Shown: piece by piece, positions 8,024-14,859 of the stretch
Layout: each line of letters begins with the position of its first letter
Position numbering within the stretch: position 1 is the first letter of the stretch
IMG/VR virus record: IMGVR_UViG_3300035698_010711
Coordinates: 1-24,060 of that record
Direction: 5' to 3' (one strand)
Length of the DNA stretch: 24,060 nt
Origin: a virus
The notes under the pieces: model-generated
Seen by the model: only the letters and a program-made list of their open reading frames with translations
The model's database searches: none
What the model was told of the DNA's origin: nothing
Made by a program: the position numbers and the translations under genes

Positions 8024-9901
8024 TCACAATCCTTTCATAAATTGTCTACTGTTGTCGAATCTGCTGGACGTAGCCCTGCTACGAATCCTGTGCGGGCCTT
8101 CTCTCTTGCGGCGCAATACCGCCTCGATCTCAGGCGTGATCTTGTTTATGTCAACGATGCTCATAAGCGGCAGATTTGTGCCCGGTAAATACAGTTCGCC
8201 ATTGGCCAGATGTTCTATTGGCGTGCGAGCGAACGGCTCCAGGTGCCTCGGTACTCCGCTCTGCCTGGGTATGTACCCCGACATGGCGAGCGTATCTATT
8301 CCATCGTCATACGGCAGCAGCTTCAAGTCTGAAGTAAAGTCGTCTATTTGTGTATAGAGCATATTGAAACTATTTATAGACATTGAATCGTAACCGGAAT
8401 CCGCTGGCGTATCACTGGCAGGAAGTTTGATCCTTCCCCGGTTGAATCGCCATTCGAGCGCCATAGAAACACGGTCGCCCTTTGACATATTGGTCGGATA
8501 AGTGGGGGGTACTACCTTTGGCGTCCATCCGGTTAAATGCGCTGTGTCTTCCACTCTGCGGGCCGCTTCTTCCATGAGACGGTGCTGGATAGCGACCGCT
8601 TCGGGACACACCATGTGCGACCACCATTTCAATCCTTGCGACATAATGATAGATATTAGCTTTTCGCTAGCCAGATGACCGAGCCATACGTCCAATACCC
8701 ACATTATATCCCTGGTGTCAAAGCCCACTGTCATTACGCAATTGTAATCACTGTGGATAGTAGCGGTGTAGGCATAGTCGATGAGCGTTACACGGAACAA
8801 ACCCTCCAGCCATTGCCGATAAGGCTCCACGACGTCAATGTACTCCGGCGGACCGTCAGCGTCTTTATCGGATTCCTTTTTGATATTGTAGTGGATAGTG
8901 GTTTTTTCGTCTGTCATCAGCGGAACCTTGGTAAGTTCGCCGTTAATACGATATTCGTTTTTGATAGCGTCCCGATATAGCAGTTTGGATTGTGAAGACG
9001 TTGGGGCGTTCAGGTACTCAGCGGAAAACGCTGATTCCCCCATATCGTCGCGGCGGTTCTGAAGATAATCTAAAGTCAGCATTTCCGGCCACAGCAGATC
9101 GGTTAAGGCACCGTCAACCTCTCGGCACGCTGCAAGTAATCTGCGATTCCAATATTCAAACCTATCGTCCTTGCCGTAAAACGCCGAGTAGATGTATGCC
9201 CGCCTATTGAGTAGGGTGCCAATCCAAAACAACTTACAACCCTTACGCAGCATGGGCATAAGGACATTGAATAGCATGTGGTCGAATTCTTCGCGTAGTT
9301 GCTGGGTAATCTCCCTGCCGGTCTTATCTACCTCTGGGTCGTCCATTATCAATAGGTCCGGCCTAGCACCACGCTTCCTGCCACCGATTCCAAACCCCTT
9401 CAGCGTCGCCCCGTTACGCAATCGAATATATTTGCGTGACCATACACCGTTACCCTTACTGGCCTTTAATCTTCCAAATTCTTCTGTGATGTATGGGTTT
9501 TCGTCTATCTCCTGCATTATCTTATCGAATCGTTCCATCACCATATCTTGCGTAGCCAGCAGGAGATTAGTGGCGCTGTGCGGTTTAGTGCAAAGCTGCA
9601 TAATCGGTACTTCACTGCCTATGACAAAGCTCTTGGCCGACCCTCTGGGTGCCGCAATGACGTTGCTATCGAACGAATACAAGTCATGGATCATTTGGTA
9701 GTGAAACTGTGCGGACGGAACGTAGTCTTTATAGAAACCCGCGTAAGGCATGAGATACCAAGCGCGAAAGCAATGCCACGCGGTTACGGCGGCCATTGGG
9801 GTGCTGTCGTCGCAGACTACCGCTAACCGCGCCTGACGCTTACCGTCAGAGGTCAACTCTTCATAGTCCGACGGCAATGGGTTTTCTATTACAAGACTCA
9901 T
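8024..9901 (-). CDS. terL: Terminase large subunit, ATPase/nuclease (625 aa)
   Basis: TerL cuts concatemeric DNA and powers its translocation through the portal. Visible motifs: Walker A-like APRGSAKS at residues 84-91, Walker B LLIMDDPE at 183-190 with acidic DD/E, the coupling motif WIGT at 226-229, and a C-terminal RNase-H-like nuclease starting VTLIDYAYT (Asp375) with a second acidic strand VLDVWLGHL (Asp404). Length and motif spacing match large terminases. The start ATG overlaps the stop of the upstream 141-aa gene as ATGA, and its own Shine-Dalgarno is weak, so translation is probably coupled. It heads the packaging-head module. The assignment is certain at family level. Confidence 0.92.
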   Translation of the reverse strand: MSLVIENPLPSDYEELTSDGKRQARLAVVCDDSTPMAAVTAWHCFRAWYLMPYAGFYKDYVPSAQFHYQMIHDLYSFDSNVIAAPRGSAKSFVIGSEVPIMQLCTKPHSATNLLLATQDMVMERFDKIMQEIDENPYITEEFGRLKASKGNGVWSRKYIRLRNGATLKGFGIGGRKRGARPDLLIMDDPEVDKTGREITQQLREEFDHMLFNVLMPMLRKGCKLFWIGTLLNRRAYIYSAFYGKDDRFEYWNRRLLAACREVDGALTDLLWPEMLTLDYLQNRRDDMGESAFSAEYLNAPTSSQSKLLYRDAIKNEYRINGELTKVPLMTDEKTTIHYNIKKESDKDADGPPEYIDVVEPYRQWLEGLFRVTLIDYAYTATIHSDYNCVMTVGFDTRDIMWVLDVWLGHLASEKLISIIMSQGLKWWSHMVCPEAVAIQHRLMEEAARRVEDTAHLTGWTPKVVPPTYPTNMSKGDRVSMALEWRFNRGRIKLPASDTPADSGYDSMSINSFNMLYTQIDDFTSDLKLLPYDDGIDTLAMSGYIPRQSGVPRHLEPFARTPIEHLANGELYLPGTNLPLMSIVDINKITPEIEAVLRRKREGPHRIRSRATSSRFDNSRQFMKGL

Positions 9902-10323
9902 CTTTTGCTAAGTTCCGCTAAGACCGCCATGCTAATCACAACGCCACATACGCTAGACTTGCAATGACCGAATCCGTCCGCAAAAATCTTACGCAAAGCG
10001 GACTCTATCCGCCAAAGGAACCCGGCATCTATGGCTAACCGGGCGACATTCCTGGAGAATTCTTCGGACGGTACACCTAACTCCCAGTACAGGAACGAAG
10101 GGAATAGGCCGTGGTCGCTATACGTTAAGCGTATGATGTTTCTTACCATCTCCGGGCTTATGTCCATTACCGCCCGCGCCAGATCGCTCTTTATCCTCTG
10201 CGAGCGCAGCAACTTCTCTGGTTCTTGGGGGTATGTGCATATTGCCTCCGTAACCGCCAATGGCGACTTTCTCGCCACCTTCTTCTGGGCTGCTTTCTTC
10301 TTGGTCTTTCTTTTCTTGGTCAT
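9898..10323 (-). CDS. Basic protein upstream of terL, small-terminase candidate (141 aa)
   Basis: Starts MTKKRKTKKKAAQKKVARKS with AGGAG 7 nt upstream; the first 20 residues are almost purely basic, consistent with nucleic-acid binding. The remainder is a mixed helical domain (DISPEMVRNIIRLTYSDHGLF; VARLAIDAGFLWRIESALRKIF). Its stop overlaps the terL start by 4 nt (ATGA), the usual site of a small terminase subunit. Its 5' 206 bp overlap, in another frame, the 3' end of the 181-aa gene, so both are small-subunit candidates. I cannot decide between them from sequence alone. It could equally be an HNH-less packaging accessory. Confidence 0.6.
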   Translation of the reverse strand: MTKKRKTKKKAAQKKVARKSPLAVTEAICTYPQEPEKLLRSQRIKSDLARAVMDISPEMVRNIIRLTYSDHGLFPSFLYWELGVPSEEFSRNVARLAIDAGFLWRIESALRKIFADGFGHCKSSVCGVVISMAVLAELSKR

Positions 10324-10663
10324 AGGTATTCTCCTGAAACGCTTTCAGTCTGTCCATTCCCAGGTTAATCTTACAGGGGTCGTTTTCATCTGCCGGCGGG
10401 GCGTTTTGGTTGTCGGTGGCCAGTTTCACCATTAGCAAGGCGGAACGCTCGACGATAATGTCTATCTGTTTCATAGCTTGCATTTTCAGTCGAGGCTGTT
10501 TGTCGGAGTTGTCCACAATGTCGATGAGATGGGCCAAGTGCCTATCGACCGTCCAGCCTAAGTCGATCAGTATCTCAGACAGGTGAACGGGGTCCAAATA
10601 CTCCATCAACGGCGCGGTCTGTGTGATCTTAGCTAAGCTGGTGATAGGATTATCTGTATCCAT
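10118..10663 (-). CDS. Putative small terminase/DNA-binding protein overlapping the next gene (181 aa)
   Basis: Start at 10663 (MDTDNPITSLAKITQ), where TAATG couples it to the stop of the previous gene; a GAGAGGA lies close by. Residues 1-110 look ordered and helical, with a helix-turn-helix-like stretch (HLSEILIDLGWTVDRHLAHLIDIVDNSDKQP) and a following helix pair, as in phage small terminase subunits that recognise pac/cos sites. Residues ~112-181 are acidic then Gly/basic low complexity and coincide with the 206-bp overlap with the 141-aa gene in a different reading frame. That tail is probably disordered and constrained by the other frame. A longer form starting at 10822 would lack the coupling signal and overlaps another real gene, so it is not favoured. 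Confidence 0.6.
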   Translation of the reverse strand: MDTDNPITSLAKITQTAPLMEYLDPVHLSEILIDLGWTVDRHLAHLIDIVDNSDKQPRLKMQAMKQIDIIVERSALLMVKLATDNQNAPPADENDPCKINLGMDRLKAFQENTYDQEKKDQEESSPEEGGEKVAIGGYGGNMHIPPRTREVAALAEDKERSGAGGNGHKPGDGKKHHTLNV

Positions 10664-11037
10664 TATCCTCTCGCCATCGACATCATCAGCTTTGCACCAC
10701 CTTTGCTCCACGTGCATATTTTGACTGGCGGGGCTTTGTACACCACACGCAGCTCGCTGGTTCCATCTCTGTTTTTTTTCCGTACTTCGCGGGAAGATAA
10801 AGTCGCACCACACACTTCGCATTGCCGTTCAAAATCCTGTCCCAAATATACCTGTATTGCAGCGAATTGCGGGTGCCAGCACATGCCGTCGGGGCGCGGC
10901 TCGCCGTCGGCCAGCGGGGTGCCGTCGGGCCGAACCGTGTCTTCGGTAATGGCGTACCAATACGCTTTGACGTCAGACCACCCTGCGCGCTTCCCCTTGT
11001 TGAAATAGTCAAAGAACGGATAGTCGTTATCATTCAT
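10663..11037 (-). CDS. Hypothetical Cys-containing phage protein (124 aa)
   Basis: Starts MNDNDYPFFDYFNKGKRAGW with AGGAG 8 nt upstream. The N-terminal half is aromatic-rich with no motif. The middle has QCEVCG and, downstream, KICTW, so three to four cysteines could form a small metal knuckle, though the spacing is irregular. No membrane segment or signal peptide. It overlaps the next start by one base (TAATG). A second frame (10686-11033) also gives a long ORF here, but it lacks its own good ribosome binding site. Function unknown; its place in the operon before small-terminase candidates suggests DNA handling or an accessory role. Confidence 0.65.
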   Translation of the reverse strand: MNDNDYPFFDYFNKGKRAGWSDVKAYWYAITEDTVRPDGTPLADGEPRPDGMCWHPQFAAIQVYLGQDFERQCEVCGATLSSREVRKKNRDGTSELRVVYKAPPVKICTWSKGGAKLMMSMARG

Positions 11038-11058
11038 TTTTTCTACTCCTCTTAATTA

Positions 11059-11364
11059 TCATCTTCTCTTCAGATATACCACTTCATTTGTCTCGCCGCT
11101 CACCGCCCTCTGGTAGCCCAATCTCCCTTGCTGGCCAACGCCGTCGCCGCCCACCGCCGATACCTGCGATAGAATGTCCTCAAGGGCCGCCGGATTATAC
11201 CAGAAAACCCCGCTTATAGTGATAATTGGTACGCCCAGTTTGCGAAGGAAGGCATTGGCGTTTTCTTGAGTAACGCCAAAATCTTCTTCCAGTCTCGACG
11301 TTGGGCATAGATACAACTTGTCGTGGACGCATACCTTTTTTCTTACCGGCGCTTTCGCTGCCAA
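11059..11364 (-). CDS. Winged-HTH-like DNA-binding protein (101 aa, TTG start)
   Basis: The first residues MAAKAPVRKKVCVHDK are read from a TTG at 11364, preceded by GAAGGA with an 8-nt spacer; it begins 4 nt after the upstream stop. Residues ~23-68 (RLEEDFGVTQENANAFLRKLGVPIITISGVFWYNPAALEDIL) resemble a MerR/excisionase-like winged HTH: helix, Gly-Val turn, recognition helix, then a beta hairpin and FWYNPAALEDIL as in excisionase-type 'pick a value for the column' domains. The C-terminus is Gly-rich and unstructured. It might regulate the late operon or act in DNA recognition for packaging. Family-level only. Confidence 0.6.
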   Translation of the reverse strand: MAAKAPVRKKVCVHDKLYLCPTSRLEEDFGVTQENANAFLRKLGVPIITISGVFWYNPAALEDILSQVSAVGGDGVGQQGRLGYQRAVSGETNEVVYLKRR

Positions 11365-11368
11365 ATTT

Positions 11369-11995
11369 CTATTCCTTCAACTTGAGGGTAGCTAAGCAAA
11401 GTGGTCGGCCCAAATGCTCGATTCTATTGTCTGGCGACATAATAACTCGCCCTTGGTCGTCTACTGTTGATCTTGCCGACGGTAGCGGGTAGCCCAAATA
11501 CAGGGACATTATTAATCTGGACTCGCTCACTGTATGACGATCTGTTAGATTGATGGCAAAGAGCCGCTGCCAGCTTGGAAGGCTGCTCACGGCCACTGTC
11601 CGCTTGGCAAGCTCGCCGCAGCAGGAGGAGTTTGTCCAGTGGGCCGAGCCCTCGAATCTCGTGGAGACCTCGTACCGGCACCTCTCGCTACAGCCCTCCC
11701 TTATGTCCTTCGCCCAGAAATACGGCTTGCCGCAAACCCGGCACTTGCGGAATATGTACTCCAAGGCGTCTTCGGCAATGAACGGCATATTGCTGTCGGC
11801 ATACAACTTCAGGTCTACTGGACGCAATAAAGGGGGGAGGACTACCTCGGTATAATTTACATTCGATTTTAGGGAGCCCTCGCACCCGGCCAGAACGCTC
11901 AAGAACCTTTTCCTGGCGTCTGCACTTGACTTACGCGACCTATCGGTGTATACTTCAGTCATCGCAACGATAGGTGTAATGAAAGTATCTGTCAT
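11369..11995 (-). CDS. Zinc-knuckle protein, first gene of the minus-strand operon (208 aa)
   Basis: Start taken as the ATG at 11995 (MTDTFITPIVAMTEVYTD); an upstream in-frame TTG at 12019 would add MGDLGKLG and has no better ribosome site. A likely zinc site lies around residues 83-105: CRVCGKPYFWAKDIREGCSERC, i.e. CxxC then CxxxC after ~14 residues, plus further Cys. The rest is mixed, with SLPSWQRLFAINLTD and ESRLIMSLYLGYPLPS segments. It is the first gene after the divergent control region, so it may be an early or middle regulator. No specific family is recognised. The N-terminal extension includes a Gly-x-Leu repeat coded by the 9-bp array. Confidence 0.65.
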   Translation of the reverse strand: MTDTFITPIVAMTEVYTDRSRKSSADARKRFLSVLAGCEGSLKSNVNYTEVVLPPLLRPVDLKLYADSNMPFIAEDALEYIFRKCRVCGKPYFWAKDIREGCSERCRYEVSTRFEGSAHWTNSSCCGELAKRTVAVSSLPSWQRLFAINLTDRHTVSESRLIMSLYLGYPLPSARSTVDDQGRVIMSPDNRIEHLGRPLCLATLKLKE

Positions 11996-12065
11996 GCCCA
12001 ACTTACCTAAATCGCCCAAATTACCAGGGTTGCCTAAACTACCTTATCTTCCCAGATTGCCAAAT
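11994..12065. repeat. Degenerate 9-bp tandem array in the divergent control region (8 units)
   Basis: Eight consecutive 9-bp units, read on the plus strand as consensus TTRCCYAAA, for example TTACCTAAA at 12003, TTGCCTAAA at 12030 and TTGCCAAAT at 12057. On the plus strand it reads as Leu-Pro-x tripeptides after an ATG at 11994 (a 39-codon ORF to 12113, basic tail, poor ribosome site). On the minus strand it gives Gly-x-Leu. It overlaps the start of the minus-strand operon. It could be protein-binding repeats or a coding curiosity. Confidence 0.6.
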
Positions 12066-12104
12066 CAGTACAACCACCGCAAACGCTACAGCCGCCATAA
12101 TCAG

Positions 12105-12117
12105 TATATCTGATATA
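12105..12117. promoter_or_regulatory. 13-bp palindrome TATATCTGATATA
   Basis: TATATC-T-GATATA, a perfect 6-1-6 palindrome in the transcribed leader of the minus operon. Together with the repeats at 12121-12160 it suggests a multi-site operator between the two divergent transcription units. Confidence 0.4.
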
Positions 12118-12120
12118 GTT

Positions 12121-12166
12121 TGCCATAACATAATGTTAAGTATGGCAGTATTGTTAAGTAAGTCAA
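12121..12166 (-). promoter_or_regulatory. Minus-strand promoter with overlapping operator-like repeats
   Basis: TTGACT (-35, plus-strand 12161-12166) and CATACT (-10, 12139-12144) with a 16-bp spacer read leftward into the packaging/head operon. The inverted repeat TGCCATA (12121-12127)/TATGGCA (12141-12147) and the direct repeat TGTTAAGTA at 12134-12142 and 12152-12160 (18 bp apart) overlap the promoter elements. A repressor or activator bound here would cover both -10 and start. The predicted start is near 12132, giving a leader of ~140 nt. Confidence 0.6.
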
Positions 12167-12186
12167 GATAGTTTTTTCCAGCTTTC

Positions 12187-12227
12187 TATAAGAATTGGTT
12201 TGTTTTTTCTCTAATATCGTGTAAACT
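12187..12227 (+). promoter_or_regulatory. Probable plus-strand promoter region (weak match)
   Basis: Two weak sigma70-like options precede the 302-aa gene: TATAAG at 12187-12192 with a poor -35 at 12163-12168, and TTGTTT (12200-12205) with TAAACT (12222-12227) at 16 bp. The AT-rich tract and short leader support initiation here, but neither pair is close to consensus. The upstream option shares DNA with the minus -35. Confidence 0.35.
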
Positions 12228-12248
12228 TCACTCGAAAGGACAATAAAA

Positions 12249-13157
12249 ATGAAAAACAAAGAACTCCGCAGCCTCATTTCCCTCAACGCCACCAGAATTA
12301 ACCGACTGGAACTTCGCCTGGATGGAATCAAAAAGTCTCTAGATGGGCTTTGCAGGGCCGCAGATTACAATTGCCAGGCGTTCAGCGACCGCCTACGCGC
12401 TCTTGAGAAGCCTTCTTCTGGTGGGCCGGACGGAGAGGTTGTTTTGGATGAAATAACGGCAGAGGAAATAGCGCGTGCCATTATAGGTCACACTGCGGAG
12501 TGCCACCCAGACGAGTTTTTCAAGAAAACGGGGGAACATCTTATCTCTGACATGAAGCGTCGCAGCAGAGAAGCTACTGGGAACTGGGAGTCAAAGGTCA
12601 AATTCTCTACCACCCCCGACTATCATCGCAAAGCACTGAGGGAACACGATAAGCGTAAACTCGATATGGTCAGCGAATGTCTACTCGATCTTGGTGGGCA
12701 TTTTGAGGACAAGGACTTCAGCCGGCAAAAGGCTCAGCGGGAAATACTAAACGACGGTATCACCAAGTGGAGCTGGTGGTTCAGTGGCCACGATGAACAC
12801 AGAGAGAGCTTTATCAGCTACCTGAACGACGATGAGTCGCTAAGCGTGCGCCTGCACCAGTACCAAGACGGCACGTTCTCAGTGATATATGTAATGCATA
12901 GCAGCGGCCATATAATCGCAATCAAGGGCAAGCCCCTCTCGGACCTTATCTGCGGCTGGGCCAACGACTTCCTCACCTCGCATGGCTACGAAGCAATTGT
13001 TAGCTACGGCAAAGGCGACAAATTGTCCGACGGATGCTTTATTACCATGTATACCCACTCCCTCCCCGTTACCTATTCCGGCCCCATGGCCCTGCACGCA
13101 TACTTAGAGGCTCTCAAATTCCATTCGGTGCCGATAGGGCCGTTCAGGAAAAGGTAG
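12249..13157 (+). CDS. Coiled-coil protein with a C-terminal domain shared with the 134-aa protein (302 aa)
   Basis: Starts MKNKELRSLISLNATRINRLEL after GAAAGGA. Residues 1-55 form a heptad-like coiled coil (LRSLISLNATRINRLELRL..., DRLRALEK). A central helical, charged region follows to about residue 160. Residues ~162-290 match the whole 134-aa protein at 19580-19984: (I/L)LxxGIxxWxxWFxxHDxxxESF, (I/L)IxGWAxDxLxxxGY, and GPxxxHAYLxAxK. The shared domain is therefore a mobile module, here fused to a coiled coil that may oligomerise it. It is the first gene of the plus-strand operon, so likely early. The domain family is unknown to me; no catalytic residues are obvious beyond conserved HD and W positions. 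Confidence 0.7.
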   Translation: MKNKELRSLISLNATRINRLELRLDGIKKSLDGLCRAADYNCQAFSDRLRALEKPSSGGPDGEVVLDEITAEEIARAIIGHTAECHPDEFFKKTGEHLISDMKRRSREATGNWESKVKFSTTPDYHRKALREHDKRKLDMVSECLLDLGGHFEDKDFSRQKAQREILNDGITKWSWWFSGHDEHRESFISYLNDDESLSVRLHQYQDGTFSVIYVMHSSGHIIAIKGKPLSDLICGWANDFLTSHGYEAIVSYGKGDKLSDGCFITMYTHSLPVTYSGPMALHAYLEALKFHSVPIGPFRKR

Positions 13158-13172
13158 CCCGAAAGGATAAAG

Positions 13173-13625
13173 ATGAGCGTTGACATCCGTAAACTAGCCC
13201 GTGAACGTGAGGCGTTGCACCGCAATCACGCCAGCAGTCGCCCATTGTCGCCAGACTATGAGATAATTGGCTTGGCTGGCGAGCAGCAATTTGCTGTCGA
13301 GTTCGGCTTGGAAGTCGATACTAAGGCTCGGCCCGGCGGTGACGGCGGCATTGATTTCCAGTTGCCGGGCGTCGGCTCGGTGGACGTAAAAACCGCTTGC
13401 AGGCCGTTCAACCTGCTACATGAGCAAGGCAAGACGCCACCCGACATATTCGTGCTGGCCCGTTTCGACCGAGACGATTCAGCCACCCTCCTTGGTTGGG
13501 AGTGGGCAGAGGTGGTCATAGCCCAGCCGGTAAAAGACTTCGGCTACGGGGTTATCAACCATTATCTGTCAGCCAACCGTCTACGCCCAATAGAAACACT
13601 AAAAGCAATGGCTTTGAAAGGATAA
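13173..13625 (+). CDS. PD-(D/E)XK-type nuclease candidate (150 aa)
   Basis: Starts MSVDIRKLAREREALHRNHASS with AAAGGA 6 nt before the ATG. The core matches restriction-endonuclease-like enzymes: Glu37 in a helix (AGEQQFAVEF), Asp61 at the end of the first strand (GDGGIDFQ), then the VDVKTA strand with Asp71-x-Lys73, a D-x9-D-x-K spacing. The last part (PDIFVLARFDRDDSATLLGWEW) gives further strands. This fold appears in phage resolvases, exonucleases and restriction-like enzymes; which one is unclear. In its position among early genes it could cut host DNA or process recombination intermediates. There is no DNA-binding tag outside the core. Loss of DNA cleavage on mutating Asp71 or Lys73 is what the assignment predicts. 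Confidence 0.75.
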   Translation: MSVDIRKLAREREALHRNHASSRPLSPDYEIIGLAGEQQFAVEFGLEVDTKARPGGDGGIDFQLPGVGSVDVKTACRPFNLLHEQGKTPPDIFVLARFDRDDSATLLGWEWAEVVIAQPVKDFGYGVINHYLSANRLRPIETLKAMALKG

Positions 13626-13633
13626 CCGAGGCC

Positions 13634-13978
13634 ATGAAAACCTCCAAGGCCAGTTTCAACCGCTTCAAAGCAGAATTCCTGCGGTGGGTAGGTATATTCG
13701 GGCTGAAAGGCTACCGTATCTACTTCCACCATAAGGACATAGACGCACTAGCACAACTAGAAGTCTCAGAGTCAAATAAGATCGCCACCGCCTCTATGGC
13801 CACGGAGATCAGCCCCGTCGACAAAGAGTCCTTCTCGCCCGAAGGAAGTGCCAAGCACGAAGCCGTCCACCTACTCCTGAACAAGCTCAGACACATAGGC
13901 TCCTGTAGGTACATAAGCGAAGAAGAACTGATGGACGAGTGGGAAAGATTGGCCATAATCCTCGAAAGAGCACTGTAA
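13634..13978 (+). CDS. Minimal HExxH (zincin-like) metalloprotease candidate (114 aa)
   Basis: The ATG at 13634 was chosen (MKTSKASFNRFKAEFLRW); upstream codons in the frame overlap the nuclease gene and lack a start signal. Residues 75-79 are HEAVH in the helix AKHEAVHLLLNKL, the HExxH zinc signature, with an acidic cluster SEEELMDEWER about 18 residues later that could supply the third ligand (a gluzincin-like arrangement). The N-terminal half has three beta-type segments (YRIYFHH; EVSESNKIATASMA; EISPVD). At 114 residues it resembles compact phage zincin proteins, which occur widely but are poorly characterised. It lies 8 bp after the nuclease. Substrate unknown; it may cleave host factors. 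Confidence 0.7.
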   Translation: MKTSKASFNRFKAEFLRWVGIFGLKGYRIYFHHKDIDALAQLEVSESNKIATASMATEISPVDKESFSPEGSAKHEAVHLLLNKLRHIGSCRYISEEELMDEWERLAIILERAL

Positions 13979-13999
13979 GCAGAACACGGAGCACAAGCA

Positions 14000-14158
14000 A
14001 TGGACAAAAAGCCCAGCCTGCCCGAATGCCCGAAAGAGGCTAGGATCACTATGCCAAAACATCCACTCCGCCCCGTTTTTGCGCCTGATCAACTTCGAGC
14101 TCTGGAGAAAGAAAGCCAAAGGCGACGGAAGTTGGCCAAACGAGATAACGCTACATGA
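14000..14158 (+). CDS. Small basic hypothetical protein (52 aa)
   Basis: ATG at 14000 with a GGAG 9 nt upstream. The protein is MDKKPSLPECPKEARITMPK, then a Pro-containing stretch and a strongly basic helix (LRALEKESQRRRKLAKRD). It overlaps the next start as ATGA, a standard coupling arrangement. A TTG-initiated 96-codon frame at 14079-14369 runs across it but has no ribosome binding site, so I prefer this pair of small genes. Possibly a DNA- or RNA-binding peptide; no family. Confidence 0.55.
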   Translation: MDKKPSLPECPKEARITMPKHPLRPVFAPDQLRALEKESQRRRKLAKRDNAT

Positions 14159-14289
14159 TGATAAAGGCCCTGGGTCACCTCATGCTAAAACACGGTTTGA
14201 CGCTCTTGCTTATGATAGAGATAGTTTTCTACTGGTGGTATACATACGTCGTGGCCACCGGGAAGATGGAGCCTTCCTGGTTTTTCTAG
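14155..14289 (+). CDS. Small single-span membrane protein (44 aa)
   Basis: The start ATGATG overlaps the stop of the 52-aa gene (ATGA). Residues ~5-35 (MLKHGLTLLLMIEIVFYWWYTYVVATG) form one hydrophobic, aromatic-rich membrane helix, followed by a short KMEPSWFF tail. The membrane helix and coupling make it likely real. Phage proteins of this size often act on the cell envelope or superinfection, but the sequence does not tell which. Confidence 0.6.
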   Translation: MMIKALGHLMLKHGLTLLLMIEIVFYWWYTYVVATGKMEPSWFF

Positions 14290-14312
14290 ATAACGCCGTA
14301 ATCAAGACACTT

Positions 14313-14328
14313 TGTGACCCACATCACA
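14313..14328. promoter_or_regulatory. CRP-type palindrome, site 1
   Basis: TGTGA-CCCACA-TCACA, part of the larger TTGTGA...TCACAA dyad, equals the TGTGA-N6-TCACA core used by the CRP/FNR regulator family. It lies just after the 44-aa gene at the start of the gene-free island. The exact core match is seen; the regulator is inferred. Confidence 0.5.
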
Positions 14329-14418
14329 ATCTCCCACAAAACACCCGCCCAAAGAAACATAAAATATAAAACACATGTCCTTGGAACGTAAAGACTTACA
14401 GTAATAAAAGACAGACAT

Positions 14419-14434
14419 TGTGACATTGGTCACA
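14419..14434. promoter_or_regulatory. CRP-type palindrome, site 2
   Basis: TGTGA-CATTGG-TCACA, flanked by direct GACATTG repeats. Its centre is 106 bp from that of site 1, close to ten helical turns. Possible weak -10 sequences follow (TATACC at 14446-14451). Exact core match to the CRP/FNR-family palindrome. Confidence 0.5.
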
Positions 14435-14505
14435 GACTTTCAAAATATACCCGTTACCATTGGGATGGCGGTACGGAGTTTCGTCTACCGTTAGTCGGCT
14501 ATACC

Positions 14506-14563
14506 AACCTCACGCCTAAGCATACCATACTAGTAATGCTACTGGGTACGGTTAGTGAGGGTT
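14506..14563. repeat. Long inverted repeat in the control island
   Basis: AACCTCAC (14506-14513) pairs with GTGAGGgTT (14555-14563) with one bulge, enclosing AGCAT (14519-14523)/ATGCT (14536-14540). It could form a two-level hairpin or cruciform. Not a tRNA: no acceptor stem or proper T-loop. Confidence 0.4.
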
Positions 14564-14666
14564 CGGCACCAGAGAGAGGGGTATCCCCACCCCACCGCCA
14601 CATCGCAAAGGGGCCGACCCCCCTTCCCCTCACAGCCTCTCGTGGCCCCTGCCCGGCCGAGCCTGC

Positions 14667-14710
14667 CTGCTGCAAAGGTGTTGCAAAGCGGGCGTGAACC
14701 TGCTGCAAAG
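14667..14710. repeat. Helically phased TGCAAAG repeats
   Basis: Three copies of an 11-bp unit, consensus STGYTGCAAAG, end at 14677, 14688 and 14710, i.e. spaced 11 and 22 bp (one and two helical turns, same face). Iteron-like; could bind an initiator or regulator. Confidence 0.5.
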
Positions 14711-14773
14711 CCTATCGAAGGCCAATGACCTACGCTTGATGATGGTTAGTTATTACCGCCCCAACCAAAACAG

Positions 14774-14787
14774 ACCGACCGGTCGGT
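14774..14787. promoter_or_regulatory. Perfect 14-bp palindrome ACCGACCGGTCGGT
   Basis: Perfect dyad centred at 14780.5, with the GGAGC-GGAGC-GGAGC array following 12 bp downstream. Palindromes of this composition are typical operators of TetR-type repressors, but no such gene is in the window, so the protein is unknown. Confidence 0.5.
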
Positions 14788-14823
14788 ATGGTACGATGGG
14801 AGCGGAGCGGAGCGAGTGGCTAA

Positions 14824-14859
14824 CCCCTTCCCTTCCTTCCCCTTCTCCCCTCTCTTCCC
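14824..14859. repeat. 36-nt pure pyrimidine tract
   Basis: All C/T from 14824 to 14859, continuing pyrimidine-rich to ~14883. Such strand asymmetry favours R-loops, triplex-type structures or easy unwinding. Its place next to phased repeats is suggestive of an origin. Confidence 0.55.

Noticed and set aside
10664-10822. Longer N-terminus of the 181-aa protein
   Set aside because: It would overlap the upstream gene by 160 bp and lose the TAATG coupling; the extension has no conserved look.
10686-11033. Second long minus-strand frame inside the Cys-containing gene
   Set aside because: No own ribosome site; the alternative frame has better initiation and coupling.
14079-14369. TTG-started 96-codon frame
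   Set aside because: No ribosome binding site, and it overlaps two coupled small genes, one with a clear membrane helix.
14499-14570. Possible tRNA around the TTCGGCA sequence
   Set aside because: T-loop-like bases occur but the loop lacks the conserved A, and no acceptor or D-arm pairs are found.
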